From contig DATCJU010000040.1 of the NCBI GenBank assembly GCA_036562635.1, positions 28,833 through 92,832 of the forward strand: a stretch of DNA of 64,000 nucleotides, given 5' to 3'. The stretch is from DATCJU01 sp036562635 (GTDB lineage: Bacteria > Actinomycetota > Actinomycetes > Mycobacteriales > Pseudonocardiaceae). Shown piece by piece: positions 25,205 to 33,724 of the stretch. How positions within the stretch are numbered: position 1 is the first letter of the stretch; the number at the start of each line of letters is the position of its first letter. The notes beneath the pieces are model-generated. The model was not told the origin of the DNA. It did not search any database and saw only the letters and a list, made by a program, of their open reading frames with translations. Made by a program: the position numbers and the translations under genes.

Positions 25205-26680
25205 TCAGCGGCGGAGCAGCTCGTGCGTCCGCCGGATCCGTTCCAGGGACGGGGGCGCCGGTGCCCGCTCCTCGGTCTCCAGCTCGACCTCCGGCCGACC
25301 CCGGGTGTACAGCCAGGTCTCGAACAGGTCGCCCAGGTCCTGCTCGGCCAGGTACTCGGCGAGCTCGATGAACTCCCCGGTGGTGCCGTTCCCGTACCGG
25401 TGGCGCAGGGCCCAGGAACGCAGAATGTCCAGGAACCGCTCGTCGCCGACCTCGTTGCGCAGCGCGTGCAGCGCCATGGCCCCACGCTGGTAAACCGCCT
25501 CGTGGAACAGGTCGTACGGCCCGGGATCACCCGGCAGCACGTCCCAGAACTCCTCGTCGTCGAACCTGTCCCAGTACTCCGCCTCGAAGAGTTCCTGCGC
25601 GCTGCCCTCGTCGTGCACCTCCGACCACAGCCACTCCGCGTAGGTGGCGAACCCCTCGTTGAGCCAGATGTCTTCCCAGCTCCACAGCGACACCGAGTTG
25701 CCGAACCACTGGTGGACCAGCTCGTGGACCATCACGTACGGGTCGGCGCCCTCCGCGAAGGAGCTGCGGCTGTAGACGGGCCGGGTCTGGGTCTCCAGGG
25801 AGTACTCGAGCTCCTCGGCCGTCACCACCCCGCCCTGCGCCTCGAACGGGTACTCGCCGAACAGGGCGGCGAGGAAGTCCAGCACCTCGGGGGTGCGCTC
25901 GACGCTCTCCACCGCCGACTCGAGCACGTCACCCAGCCCCTCGGCGTAGGCGGTGACCATCGGTTGTCCCCGGTGGCCGCTGCTCAGCCGTATCTGGTAC
26001 TGGCCGATCGCCAGGAAGGCCAGGTAGGTGGCCATCGGTTTGGTGGTGCGCCAGGCCCAGCGGGTCCAACCGTCCGAGGTGGACGTCCCGACGAGAAGTC
26101 CGTTGGACACCGCCTCGACTCCCTCGGGCACCGTCACGGCGATGTCGTAGGTCGCCTTGTCCCGGGGATGGTCGTTGCTGGGGAACCACCAGGCGGCGAT
26201 GTGCGGCTCACCGACGGCCAGCGCCCCGGTCGGGGTGCGCCGCCACATGGTCTCACCGTCCACCTGCACGTTCGACGGCGTGTCGGAGTACTCGACGGTC
26301 ACCAGGAACGGGCTGCCGTTGGGCAGGAGCGAGGCCGGGGTGATCTCCAGTTCCTTGCCTCGCTGCTTGTAGGAGGCGGTGACGCCGTTGATCCGAACCG
26401 CGGTGGTCCTGAGTGCGAAATCGAGATTGAACCGGCTCAGGTCCTGGGTGGCCTGGGCACGGATCGTGGTCCGGCCCCACAGATTGTCGTTCTGTGGCTG
26501 GTAACGCAGTTCGATGTCGTAGTGCACGACGTTGTACCCGCCGTTGCCGTCCTCGGGGAAATAGGGATCACCGATTCCCGATGATCCCGGCTGGGCACCG
26601 GCAAAAGCGGGCGAGGCGAGCAGCACGGCGCTTGCGCAGGCCGCTGCCGTGATGAGACGGATCGTGCGCCGGACGGTCAC
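25205..26680 (-). CDS. Secreted M1-family zinc metallopeptidase
   Basis: 491 residues. The N-terminus TVRRTIRLITAAACASAVLL ending near AFAGAQP is a Sec signal peptide. The catalytic HELVHQWFGNS (HExxH) and downstream NEGFATYAEWLW supply the zinc ligands. The usual GAMEN motif is replaced by a TAEELEYSLETQTRP segment, as in other actinobacterial secreted members. It is shorter than classic aminopeptidase N (about 850 residues) because the C-terminal helical domain is missing. Substrate unknown. The GTG at 26678-26680 follows GGGAGG. Confidence 0.9.
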   Translation of the reverse strand: MTVRRTIRLITAAACASAVLLASPAFAGAQPGSSGIGDPYFPEDGNGGYNVVHYDIELRYQPQNDNLWGRTTIRAQATQDLSRFNLDFALRTTAVRINGVTASYKQRGKELEITPASLLPNGSPFLVTVEYSDTPSNVQVDGETMWRRTPTGALAVGEPHIAAWWFPSNDHPRDKATYDIAVTVPEGVEAVSNGLLVGTSTSDGWTRWAWRTTKPMATYLAFLAIGQYQIRLSSGHRGQPMVTAYAEGLGDVLESAVESVERTPEVLDFLAALFGEYPFEAQGGVVTAEELEYSLETQTRPVYSRSSFAEGADPYVMVHELVHQWFGNSVSLWSWEDIWLNEGFATYAEWLWSEVHDEGSAQELFEAEYWDRFDDEEFWDVLPGDPGPYDLFHEAVYQRGAMALHALRNEVGDERFLDILRSWALRHRYGNGTTGEFIELAEYLAEQDLGDLFETWLYTRGRPEVELETEERAPAPPSLERIRRTHELLRR

Positions 26681-26765
26681 GTGCCGCACCTCCCTGTGAA
26701 AGGCGGATAACCGACCGTAGCCACAGGAAGACGCGTCCCGGAATTCACCGGCGGTGGGAAGCAGG

Positions 26766-28556
26766 TCACTCAAGGGTGCGGTTTTGGGGAATTTCCCGTC
26801 GTACCGCGGCGCGTACGGCCTCCCGCAACTTCGTGTGCAGATCACGAATTCGATCACGTCCGGTCCGCACCTCGATCACGCGCAGCCCGGGGGCCGGGCG
26901 CAGGGCGTCGAGGAATTCCTCCCGGCTCCCGACCGTCCGATGTGGCACCCCGTGGGCCGCACACAGTGCCGCAAGGTCCGTGCCGTGCGGGGTGCCGAAC
27001 ACCCGCTCGAACACGGTCGCGTGTTCGGGCGCCCCCTGTTCCAGCAGGGAGAAGATCCCGCCACCGTCGTCGTTGACCACCACGATCGCCAGGTCCGGTC
27101 GCACCTCGCCCGGTCCGAGCAGCAGTCCGTTGGTGTCGTGGAGGAAGGTCAGGTCACCCAGCAGCGCGTAGCCGGCGCCGAGTCGCCCGTCGACCTCCCG
27201 TGCCCCGAGCACCGCGCCCATGGCGCTGGAGACCGTGCCGTCGATCCCGGCGACACCCCGGTTGGCCAGCACGAGCAGGTCGCCGCGCCGGGCACCCACC
27301 AGATCCACGTCGCGCACCGGGTTGGACGAGCCGAGGAACAGCACGGAACGCGGAGGAAGCGCGGCCACCAGGTCACGGGCCACGTGCAGCCCGGTGGGCC
27401 ACGGCTCGGTAGCCAGCGTCCGGTCCACGGTGGACGCCGCGGCGGCGTCGGCGGCGGCCCAGTCCCGAGCCCACGCCGGGTCACGCCGCACGGCAGGACC
27501 GTCCCCGGAACCGCTCCCCGGTTCGTCGGTGGGGAACGGGAAGCCGCTCCACGACGACACGTGCGCGGCGACGTGCTGCGGATCGACCCAGGCGGTGGGG
27601 TCTCCCACCACGTGCACCACCGGGGTCTCGCGCAGGAGGCGCTGCACCCCGCGGGACAGGGTCGGCCGGCCGACGACCAGCACGGCGTCCGGGCGGAGCG
27701 GCTCGGGCAGGGGGCCCGCGGCGAGCAGCAGCGCACCGTGTTGCAGCACGAGGGCACCCGCCTCCACCGCACCGGCCGCGCCGGTGGGCTCGGCGATCAC
27801 CGGCCAGCCGGCCCGGGCGGCGAGCAGCCCGGCGGGGCGCACCAGGTGCGCGGGTGCGTCGCCGACCACGACCACGGTGCGTGGGCCCAGGTGGTCCGTC
27901 CGGTCGTCCCCGGACGGAACCACGGTCCCACCCGGCGGGTGCACCGTGGTCCACGGCAGCCCGTCCGCCCGGCCATCCAGCGGTTCGGGCCACTCCGGGT
28001 CGGAGTCGGGCACCAGCGGTTCCCGGAACGGCAGGTTGACCTGTACCGGTCGACCGGTGGCCGCGAGGGCCGCCGCCCGACACACCAGCCCACGCCAGAC
28101 CGCGTTCTGCCCGGCGCGTCGCTCGGCCACCGGGAAGTCGACCACGGCCACCTCGGGGCCGAACAGGCCGCTCTGTCGCACCGTCTGGTTGGCCCCGGTG
28201 CCGACCAGCTCGGAGGGACGGTCGGCGGTGAGCAGCAGCAACGGCCGGCCCGCGTGCTGGGCCTCCAGCACCGCGGGGTGCAGGTTCGCCACCGCCGTAC
28301 CGGAGGTGCAGGTCACGGCGACCAGGCCGCGGCACCCCGGCCGGTGTGTCAGCCCCCGGGCCAGGCCGAGGGCGAGGAAGCCGGCGCTGCGCTCGTCGAT
28401 ACGCACGTGCAGCGTGATCCGGCCGGCGACGGCGGCCTCGTGCAGGGCGAAGGACAGGGGGGCGTTACGGGAGCCGGGGCTGAGCACGACGTGCCGGACA
28501 CCGTTGCGGACCAGCTCGTCGACGAGCACCCGGGCCTGGGCGGTGGACGGGTTCAC
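26766..28556 (-). CDS. menD: SEPHCHC synthase MenD (menaquinone step 2)
   Basis: 596 residues, thiamine diphosphate enzyme that joins 2-oxoglutarate to isochorismate. It shows VLSPGSRNAPLSFAL, RIDERSAGFLALGLARG, CTSGTAVANLHPAV and a cofactor motif around GDLTFLHDTNGLL with VVNDDGGGIF. The GTG at 28554-28556 follows GAGGTGGGG. The sequence TGTGAAC-N3-TCCACC across the start matches 11 of 13 positions of the Rex operator, though it is inside the coding start. Divergent from menB. Confidence 0.95.
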   Translation of the reverse strand: MNPSTAQARVLVDELVRNGVRHVVLSPGSRNAPLSFALHEAAVAGRITLHVRIDERSAGFLALGLARGLTHRPGCRGLVAVTCTSGTAVANLHPAVLEAQHAGRPLLLLTADRPSELVGTGANQTVRQSGLFGPEVAVVDFPVAERRAGQNAVWRGLVCRAAALAATGRPVQVNLPFREPLVPDSDPEWPEPLDGRADGLPWTTVHPPGGTVVPSGDDRTDHLGPRTVVVVGDAPAHLVRPAGLLAARAGWPVIAEPTGAAGAVEAGALVLQHGALLLAAGPLPEPLRPDAVLVVGRPTLSRGVQRLLRETPVVHVVGDPTAWVDPQHVAAHVSSWSGFPFPTDEPGSGSGDGPAVRRDPAWARDWAAADAAAASTVDRTLATEPWPTGLHVARDLVAALPPRSVLFLGSSNPVRDVDLVGARRGDLLVLANRGVAGIDGTVSSAMGAVLGAREVDGRLGAGYALLGDLTFLHDTNGLLLGPGEVRPDLAIVVVNDDGGGIFSLLEQGAPEHATVFERVFGTPHGTDLAALCAAHGVPHRTVGSREEFLDALRPAPGLRVIEVRTGRDRIRDLHTKLREAVRAAVRREIPQNRTLE

Positions 28557-28602
28557 ACCCCACCTCGACGGTGGCGGACGATGACGGTCGACGGCACCGA
28601 CC

Positions 28603-28608
28603 TATCCT
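28603..28608 (+). promoter_or_regulatory. Possible leaderless -10 element of menB
   Basis: TATCCT followed by seven bases and the ATG at 28616. ATGACG 16 bases upstream is a fair -35 match. No Shine-Dalgarno precedes the start, as at menF and menG. Confidence 0.5.
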
Positions 28609-28615
28609 CGCACCC

Positions 28616-29539
28616 ATGGACGACGCGACCGCACCACCCAAGGTCTCCGAGCTGTTCGACCCCACCGCGTGGAAACCGGTGGAGGGGTTCGAGTTCACCG
28701 ACATCACCTACCACCGGGCGGTGGACCAGGGCACGGTGCGGATCGCGTTCAACCGTCCCGAGGTGCGCAACGCGTTCCGTCCGCACACCGTGGACGAGCT
28801 GTACCGAGCCCTGGATCACGCCCGGATGACCCCGGACGTGGGGTGTGTGCTGCTCACCGGCAACGGCCCCTCCCCCAAGGACGGTGGCTGGGCGTTCTGC
28901 TCGGGCGGCGACCAGCGCATCCGGGGCCGTGACGGCTACCGCTACGCCGAGGGGGAGACCGCGGACACCATCGACCCGGCGCGGGCCGGGCGGCTGCACA
29001 TCCTGGAGGTGCAGCGGCTGATCCGGTTCATGCCGAAGATCGTGATCGCCGTGGTGCCGGGGTGGGCCGCCGGTGGCGGGCACAGCCTGCACGTGGTGTG
29101 CGACCTGACCCTGGCCAGCGCCGAGCACGCCCGGTTCAAGCAGACCGACGCCGACGTGGCCAGTTTCGACGGCGGTTACGGCTCGGCGTACCTGGCGCGC
29201 ATGGTGGGTCAGAAGTTCGCCCGGGAGATCTTCTTCCTCGGCCGCACCTACACCGCCGAGGAGATGCACCGGATGGGTGCGGTCAACGCGGTGGTGCCGC
29301 ACGCCGAGCTGGAGGCCACCGCGCTGGAGTGGGCGCGGGAGATCAACCGCAAGTCGCCGACCGCGCAGCGGATGCTCAAGTACGCGTTCAACCTGGTCGA
29401 CGACGGGCTGGTCGGCCAGCAGCTCTTCGCCGGGGAGGCCACCCGCCTGGCCTACATGACCGACGAGGCGGTCGAGGGGCGGGACGCCTTCCTGGAGAAG
29501 CGTGAGCCCGACTGGTCCCGTTTCCCCTGGTACTACTGA
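28616..29539 (+). CDS. menB: 1,4-dihydroxy-2-naphthoyl-CoA synthase
   Basis: 307 residues, crotonase superfamily; closes the naphthoate ring from o-succinylbenzoyl-CoA. The oxyanion-hole segment SGGDQRIRGRDGYRYA and VPGWAAGGGHSLHVVCD are clear, as is the FDGGYGSAYLARMVGQKFA segment. It ends WSRFPWYY, as MenB proteins do. The ATG at 28616-28618 is preferred over an earlier in-frame ATG, since the TATCCT element would make it leaderless. Its stop overlaps the menE start. Confidence 0.96.
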   Translation: MDDATAPPKVSELFDPTAWKPVEGFEFTDITYHRAVDQGTVRIAFNRPEVRNAFRPHTVDELYRALDHARMTPDVGCVLLTGNGPSPKDGGWAFCSGGDQRIRGRDGYRYAEGETADTIDPARAGRLHILEVQRLIRFMPKIVIAVVPGWAAGGGHSLHVVCDLTLASAEHARFKQTDADVASFDGGYGSAYLARMVGQKFAREIFFLGRTYTAEEMHRMGAVNAVVPHAELEATALEWAREINRKSPTAQRMLKYAFNLVDDGLVGQQLFAGEATRLAYMTDEAVEGRDAFLEKREPDWSRFPWYY

Positions 29540-30774
29540 TGTCGGCCCGGAAGCTGCAGCCGTGGCCCGTGCCCACCGGCCCGGCCGTGCTGGAGCTGTT
29601 GGGCGACCTGGAACGCGCGCTGGACGGGACCGGGCCGGCGTTGCTGCCGGTGCCCGGCGGCCGGACGGCGGACTCGGCCGAGCTGGCGGAGGCACGCCGT
29701 CTGGCCACCGCGTTGCGTGTGGACGAGCCGCTGGGCCCCGGTGAGGACGCCGCGGACGACCCGACGGCGGTGGTGGTGGCCACCTCCGGGTCGACCGGGG
29801 AGCCCAAGGGCGTGCTGCTGTCGACGTCCGCCCTGTACGCCTCAGCCGACGCCACGCACGCCCGGCTGGGTGGTCCGGGGCACTGGCTGCTGGCTCTGCC
29901 TGCCCGACACGTCGCGGGGTTGCAGGTGCTGCTCCGTTCGCTGCGGGCCGGTTCGGTTCCCGGGGTGCTGGACGCACGCCGGGGGTTCCGACCGGAGACC
30001 TTCGCCCGTGCGGCGGAGGAGGTGTTGGCCCGGCCGGGGCGGCACTACACCTCGTTGGTGCCCACCCAGCTGGCTCGACTGGTCGCCGCGGGTGGGCCCG
30101 GGCTGGCGGCGTTGCGCGAGTTCGACGCCGTGCTGCTGGGTGGTGCGGCCACGCCACCGACGCTGCGGCGACGGGCCGAGGCGGCGGGGGTGCGGGTGGT
30201 CACCACCTACGGCATGAGCGAGACCGCCGGCGGCTGCGTCTACGACGGGGTGCCACTGGACGGGGTGCGGGTGCGGCTGACCGAGCGGCAGCCGGGGTCC
30301 GACACGGGACGGATCGAGCTGTCCGGGCCGATGCTGGCCCGCGGGTACCGCGGGTGCCCGGATGCCACCGCGCAGGTGTTCCGTTCCGGCTGGTTCCGCA
30401 CCGGTGATCTGGGGCGCCGGACCGAGGACGGTCGGTGGGAGGTGCTGGGCCGCACCGACGACGTGATCAACACCGGTGGGGTGAAGGTGGCACCGGTGCT
30501 GGTGGAGCGGGTGCTCTGTGCCGCGTCGGGGGTGCTGGAGGCCTGCGTGGTGGGGGTGGCCGATCCCGAGTGGGGTCAGGCGGTGGCCGCCGCGGTGGTG
30601 CCGTCCGACCCGGGGTCACCGCCGGCGGTCGAGGAGCTGTGCGCCGCCGTGCGGGAGGGGGTCGGTGTGGCGGCGGTGCCCAAGGTGATTCGTTTCTTCG
30701 ACAGTCTGCCGCTCCGGGGCCCCGGAAAGGTGGATCGGCGACAACTCCGGTCTTTGCTTCACCGTTCGGGGTAA
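29539..30774 (+). CDS. menE: o-succinylbenzoate-CoA ligase
   Basis: 411 residues, ANL adenylating enzyme that activates o-succinylbenzoate for MenB. The phosphate-binding loop is TSGSTGEPKGV; TTYGMSETAGG, GWFRTGDLG and the catalytic-lysine end GPGKVDRRQL follow. It is shorter than general acyl-CoA ligases, as MenE often is. TGATG overlaps the menB stop. menC, which makes the substrate, is not in the window. Confidence 0.93.
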   Translation: MSARKLQPWPVPTGPAVLELLGDLERALDGTGPALLPVPGGRTADSAELAEARRLATALRVDEPLGPGEDAADDPTAVVVATSGSTGEPKGVLLSTSALYASADATHARLGGPGHWLLALPARHVAGLQVLLRSLRAGSVPGVLDARRGFRPETFARAAEEVLARPGRHYTSLVPTQLARLVAAGGPGLAALREFDAVLLGGAATPPTLRRRAEAAGVRVVTTYGMSETAGGCVYDGVPLDGVRVRLTERQPGSDTGRIELSGPMLARGYRGCPDATAQVFRSGWFRTGDLGRRTEDGRWEVLGRTDDVINTGGVKVAPVLVERVLCAASGVLEACVVGVADPEWGQAVAAAVVPSDPGSPPAVEELCAAVREGVGVAAVPKVIRFFDSLPLRGPGKVDRRQLRSLLHRSG

Positions 30775-30792
30775 TCCACCAACAGGTCGATC

Positions 30793-30806
30793 ACGGAGTA
30801 CTCCGT
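30793..30806. repeat. Perfect 14-bp palindrome upstream of the SH3 protein gene
   Basis: ACGGAGTACTCCGT is fully self-complementary and lies 19 bases past the menE stop. Its right half continues into GTACTCCGTTC, which also occurs at 8685-8695. With no loop it is unlikely to be a terminator and may be a protein-binding site. Confidence 0.4.
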
Positions 30807-30905
30807 TCAGTTTGCCCCTTTTCCCACCGGACGTCACCATTTTTCCGTCAGTAGTCCGCTGTTGGTTGACTTCTAACTACCAGCGGGTTTCGCTGAACGA
30901 GCTGA

Positions 30906-30957
30906 TCGGATGTGCGATACCCCTGCAGCGGTCCGCCCGGTCGCGCCGCACATCCGA
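30906..30957 (+). promoter_or_regulatory. Possible structured leader of the SH3 protein gene
   Basis: TCGGATGTGCG (30906-30916) and CGCACATCCGA (30947-30957) are perfect 11-bp complements around a 30-base loop, ending 17 bases before the ATG. A weaker CGCTG/CAGCG pairing lies just upstream near 30860-30890. Wall-related secreted proteins in actinobacteria often have RNA-controlled leaders such as ydaO, but I do not recognise a known riboswitch here. Confidence 0.4.
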
Positions 30958-30974
30958 GGAAGTGGAGTTCGGCC

Positions 30975-32219
30975 ATGTCTTCGTTAGTCACTCGGAGGCG
31001 GTCGAAGTGGACCCGCACGGTGGTCGGTGCGGCGGTGTGCGCCGCCGCGGTGGCCCTGCCCGTGTCGCCGACCGCCGCAGCCGCCCCGCACGGGAGTCCG
31101 CAGTGGACCGCCGACCTGTCCGTCGTGGACGCCGACGACAGCGGCGTCGTCAGCACGGACGGCGTCGTTCGGCTCGCCCCCGGGAACGACTCGCCGGCCA
31201 GCATCCGCAACGGAGAACGCCTAGGGATGCTGGTGCTGCCCGAACGGCAGCTCGACCGGCCGGTGAACCGCATCAGCGCCGAGGTCTCCAGCATGGTTCC
31301 GCCCGCGGCGGAGCTGGCGATCGACGTGCGTGGTCTGCGGGCCGACGGCAACTGGACCGAGTGGACCGAGATCCGCCCGGACGCCCCCGCGGTGCTGCCG
31401 GAACCGACGACGCGGGTGCAGGTCCGGGCGATGCTGAGCGCAGCGCCCGGGAGCGAGGGCCCGGAGCTGAGCCGGCTCACCCTGAGCGCCGACTCCGTCC
31501 CCACCGCCCACAGCAGCGCCGGCACCATGGCCGCACCGCTGTCCTACCAGGTCTTCGCCACCCGGGAGGGACTGGTCGGTGGAACCACCGCCAACGGACA
31601 CGTGATCAAGGAGCGGGACCACTTCGTGGCCCTGCCCTCGCGCCGCGGCCTGTCCTCCAAGAACAACGGCGAGTACAGCGTCCAGGTCTGCGCCAGCAAC
31701 GGTCGCTGTGAGTGGGCCCCGGTGTGGGACGTCGGCCCGTGGAACACCAAGGACGACTACTGGAACCCGTCGTCCACCCGGGAGATGTGGAAGGACCTGC
31801 CGCAGGGCAAGCCGGAGGCGCAGGCCGCCTACCAGAACGGCTACAACGGCGGCAAGGACCAGTTCGGCCGCACCGTGCTCAACCCGGCCGGTATCGACCT
31901 GGCCGACGGCACCTTCTGGGACGGTCTGAAGCTCACCAACAACGCCTGGGTGACGGTGACCTACCTGTGGACCGGCACCGGCACCTTCGGCCAGGTCCGC
32001 ACCGCGGGTGACCCGCTGAACGTGCGCAGCGGGCCCAGCACCAGCTACTCCCAGGTGGGTCTGGCGGCCAACTACGCCAAGGTCCGGGTCGAGTGCCAGG
32101 TGACCGGGCAGAGCGTCTCCGGCTACCTGGGTACCTCGAACATCTGGTACCGGATCAGCAGCGGCAAGTACGTGTCCAAGGCGTACGTGTCCGGCGTCTC
32201 CTCGGCTCCGAGCTGCTGA
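30975..32219 (+). CDS. Secreted protein with C-terminal SH3-like domain
   Basis: 414 residues. A basic N-terminus (RRRSKWTRT) and hydrophobic stretch ending PTAAAAP form a signal peptide. The middle holds a beta-rich domain (IDVRGLRADGNWTEWTEIRP) and a region with CASNGRCEWAPVWDVGPWN. The last 80 residues are a bacterial SH3 domain (DPLNVRSGPSTSYSQVG, WYRISSGKYVSKAYV), a fold that often binds peptidoglycan. No catalytic motif is seen. I chose the ATG at 30975-30977, which GAAGTGGAG precedes; an earlier in-frame start would be inside the hairpin. Confidence 0.85.
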   Translation: MSSLVTRRRSKWTRTVVGAAVCAAAVALPVSPTAAAAPHGSPQWTADLSVVDADDSGVVSTDGVVRLAPGNDSPASIRNGERLGMLVLPERQLDRPVNRISAEVSSMVPPAAELAIDVRGLRADGNWTEWTEIRPDAPAVLPEPTTRVQVRAMLSAAPGSEGPELSRLTLSADSVPTAHSSAGTMAAPLSYQVFATREGLVGGTTANGHVIKERDHFVALPSRRGLSSKNNGEYSVQVCASNGRCEWAPVWDVGPWNTKDDYWNPSSTREMWKDLPQGKPEAQAAYQNGYNGGKDQFGRTVLNPAGIDLADGTFWDGLKLTNNAWVTVTYLWTGTGTFGQVRTAGDPLNVRSGPSTSYSQVGLAANYAKVRVECQVTGQSVSGYLGTSNIWYRISSGKYVSKAYVSGVSSAPSC

Positions 32220-32314
32220 TCCCGCTCCGGGTTGCCCGGCTCCGCCCGCCGACGCGGTGTGGGGCCGGGCACCCACGCGTACGGGGACGTGGGGCGGTGT
32301 CGCAGGATGGGGGC

Positions 32315-33187
32315 ATGGCCACCGTCGCGCAGTGGATCGAGGGGGCGCGGCCCCGCACCCTGCCCAACGCCATCGCCCCGGTTCTGGTGGGCGCCGGCGC
32401 CGCACTCGGTGTCGGCGAGTTCCCCTGGTGGCAGGCGGCGCTCGCCCAGGCGGTGGCGCTCGCCCTGATCATCGGGGTGAACTTCGCCAACGACTACTCG
32501 GACGGCATCCGGGGCACCGACGACCAGCGGGTCGGACCACTGCGCCTGGTCGGCTCCGGCCTGGTGCGTCCGAAGAAGGTGCTCCTCGCGGCACTGGTGT
32601 GTTTCGCCCTCGCCGCGGCGGCCGGTCTGGCCCTGGTGGTCGTCACCGGCCACTGGTGGCTGCTGGGTGTCGGTGCGGTCTGCATCGCCGCCGCCTGGTT
32701 CTACACCGGCGGCAAACGCCCCTACGGCTACGCCGGCCTGGGCGAGGTGGCGGTGTTCCTGTTCTTCGGCCCGGTCGCGGTGCTGGGCACGCTGTACGTG
32801 CTGACCGGGCAGTTCACCGGCTCGGCGGTCGGGGCCGCCGTGGGTGTGGGCACGTTCTCCGCCGCGGTGCTGGTCGCCAACAACCTGCGGGACATTCCCA
32901 CGGACACCGCGTCGGGCAAGCGCACCCTCGCGGTGATGCTCGGTGACCGGGACACCCGCACGCTCTACACCGCGCTCGTCGTGGTGCCGTTCCTGTTCAC
33001 CACGCTGCTCGGGCTGCGCAAGCCGTTGGCCCTGCTCGGTTTCCTGGGGGCCGTCCTGGTGCTGCCGGCGCTGCGCCGGGTGCTGCGTGGTGCGACCGGC
33101 CGCCGACTGATCCCGGTACTGCGGGACACCGGGCTGGCCATGCTGGTGTGGTCGGCCGCCACCGCCGCCGCCCTGGCCCTGGACTGA
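32315..33187 (+). CDS. menA: 1,4-dihydroxy-2-naphthoate polyprenyltransferase
   Basis: 290 residues, UbiA superfamily membrane enzyme that attaches the polyprenyl tail to the naphthoquinone ring. The two aspartate-rich prenyl-diphosphate motifs are NDYSDGIRGTD and NNLRDIPTD. Eight or nine hydrophobic helices can be seen. The ATG at 32315-32317 follows CAGGATGGGGGC. Its TGA directly abuts the stop of the convergent gene, making TGATCA. Confidence 0.95.
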   Translation: MATVAQWIEGARPRTLPNAIAPVLVGAGAALGVGEFPWWQAALAQAVALALIIGVNFANDYSDGIRGTDDQRVGPLRLVGSGLVRPKKVLLAALVCFALAAAAGLALVVVTGHWWLLGVGAVCIAAAWFYTGGKRPYGYAGLGEVAVFLFFGPVAVLGTLYVLTGQFTGSAVGAAVGVGTFSAAVLVANNLRDIPTDTASGKRTLAVMLGDRDTRTLYTALVVVPFLFTTLLGLRKPLALLGFLGAVLVLPALRRVLRGATGRRLIPVLRDTGLAMLVWSAATAAALALD

Positions 33188-33724
33188 TCACGGCGAGACG
33201 CGCACCGCAGGGCGGCGGGACCGGAGGGCCAGTCCGATCACTCCCGCCAGGGGTGCCACCACGAGCGAGGGCACCCCGACGACGAACATCGAGGAGTTGA
33301 CGACGTCCCGCAGACGCGCCTGCCGGCCCTCCCAGACCCACACGGCCTCGTCCATCGGGCACTCCACCTCGGCCCGGCCGGTGAACCACGGCTCGACACG
33401 CAGGTGCCCGGAGAAGAGCAGCCACCAGTCCTCGGGCACCGTGACCTCCCGGGTCTCCCCGTGCTCCGGCTGGATGCGACAGGTCACCGGGCGGTCGGCG
33501 TACGTCTCCAGCACCAACGGCGACTCGCCGCTCCAGCGGTAGGACGGCGCGCTCTCCATGGTGCCGCCGATCTGCACCTCGACGAACGTCGTCCACAGGA
33601 AGAGCAGGGAGCCGCAGAGGAAGGACCCCACCGCGAGCGCCCCGAGCAGGGCGGCCAGCCACCGCTGACGTCCCACCATGGGGCTCCTACGGGAAACGGT
33701 CACCGACTGTCCCGGATAGGTCAC
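33188..33724 (-). CDS. Two-helix membrane protein, paralogue of the 34059 gene (unit B)
   Basis: 178 residues with membrane helices near residues 25-48 and 145-168 and an outside domain between them. That domain shares YRW, LVL, CxIQPEHGETREVTVPE, EPWFTG and a second Cys with the 34059 protein, so a disulphide is likely in both. No known family recognised. It overlaps the preceding small gene by GTGA. Last gene of the six-gene leftward operon that begins at 36357. Confidence 0.75.
   Translation of the reverse strand: MTYPGQSVTVSRRSPMVGRQRWLAALLGALAVGSFLCGSLLFLWTTFVEVQIGGTMESAPSYRWSGESPLVLETYADRPVTCRIQPEHGETREVTVPEDWWLLFSGHLRVEPWFTGRAEVECPMDEAVWVWEGRQARLRDVVNSSMFVVGVPSLVVAPLAGVIGLALRSRRPAVRVSP

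Noticed and set aside
26691..26710. TGTGAAAGGCGGATAA ahead of the M1 peptidase as a Rex site
   Set aside because: Only one half-site; the second half does not fit TTCACA.
30776..30974. ydaO-type riboswitch before the SH3 protein gene
   Set aside because: Gene type fits, but I could not match the conserved ydaO core, so only a generic structured leader is reported.
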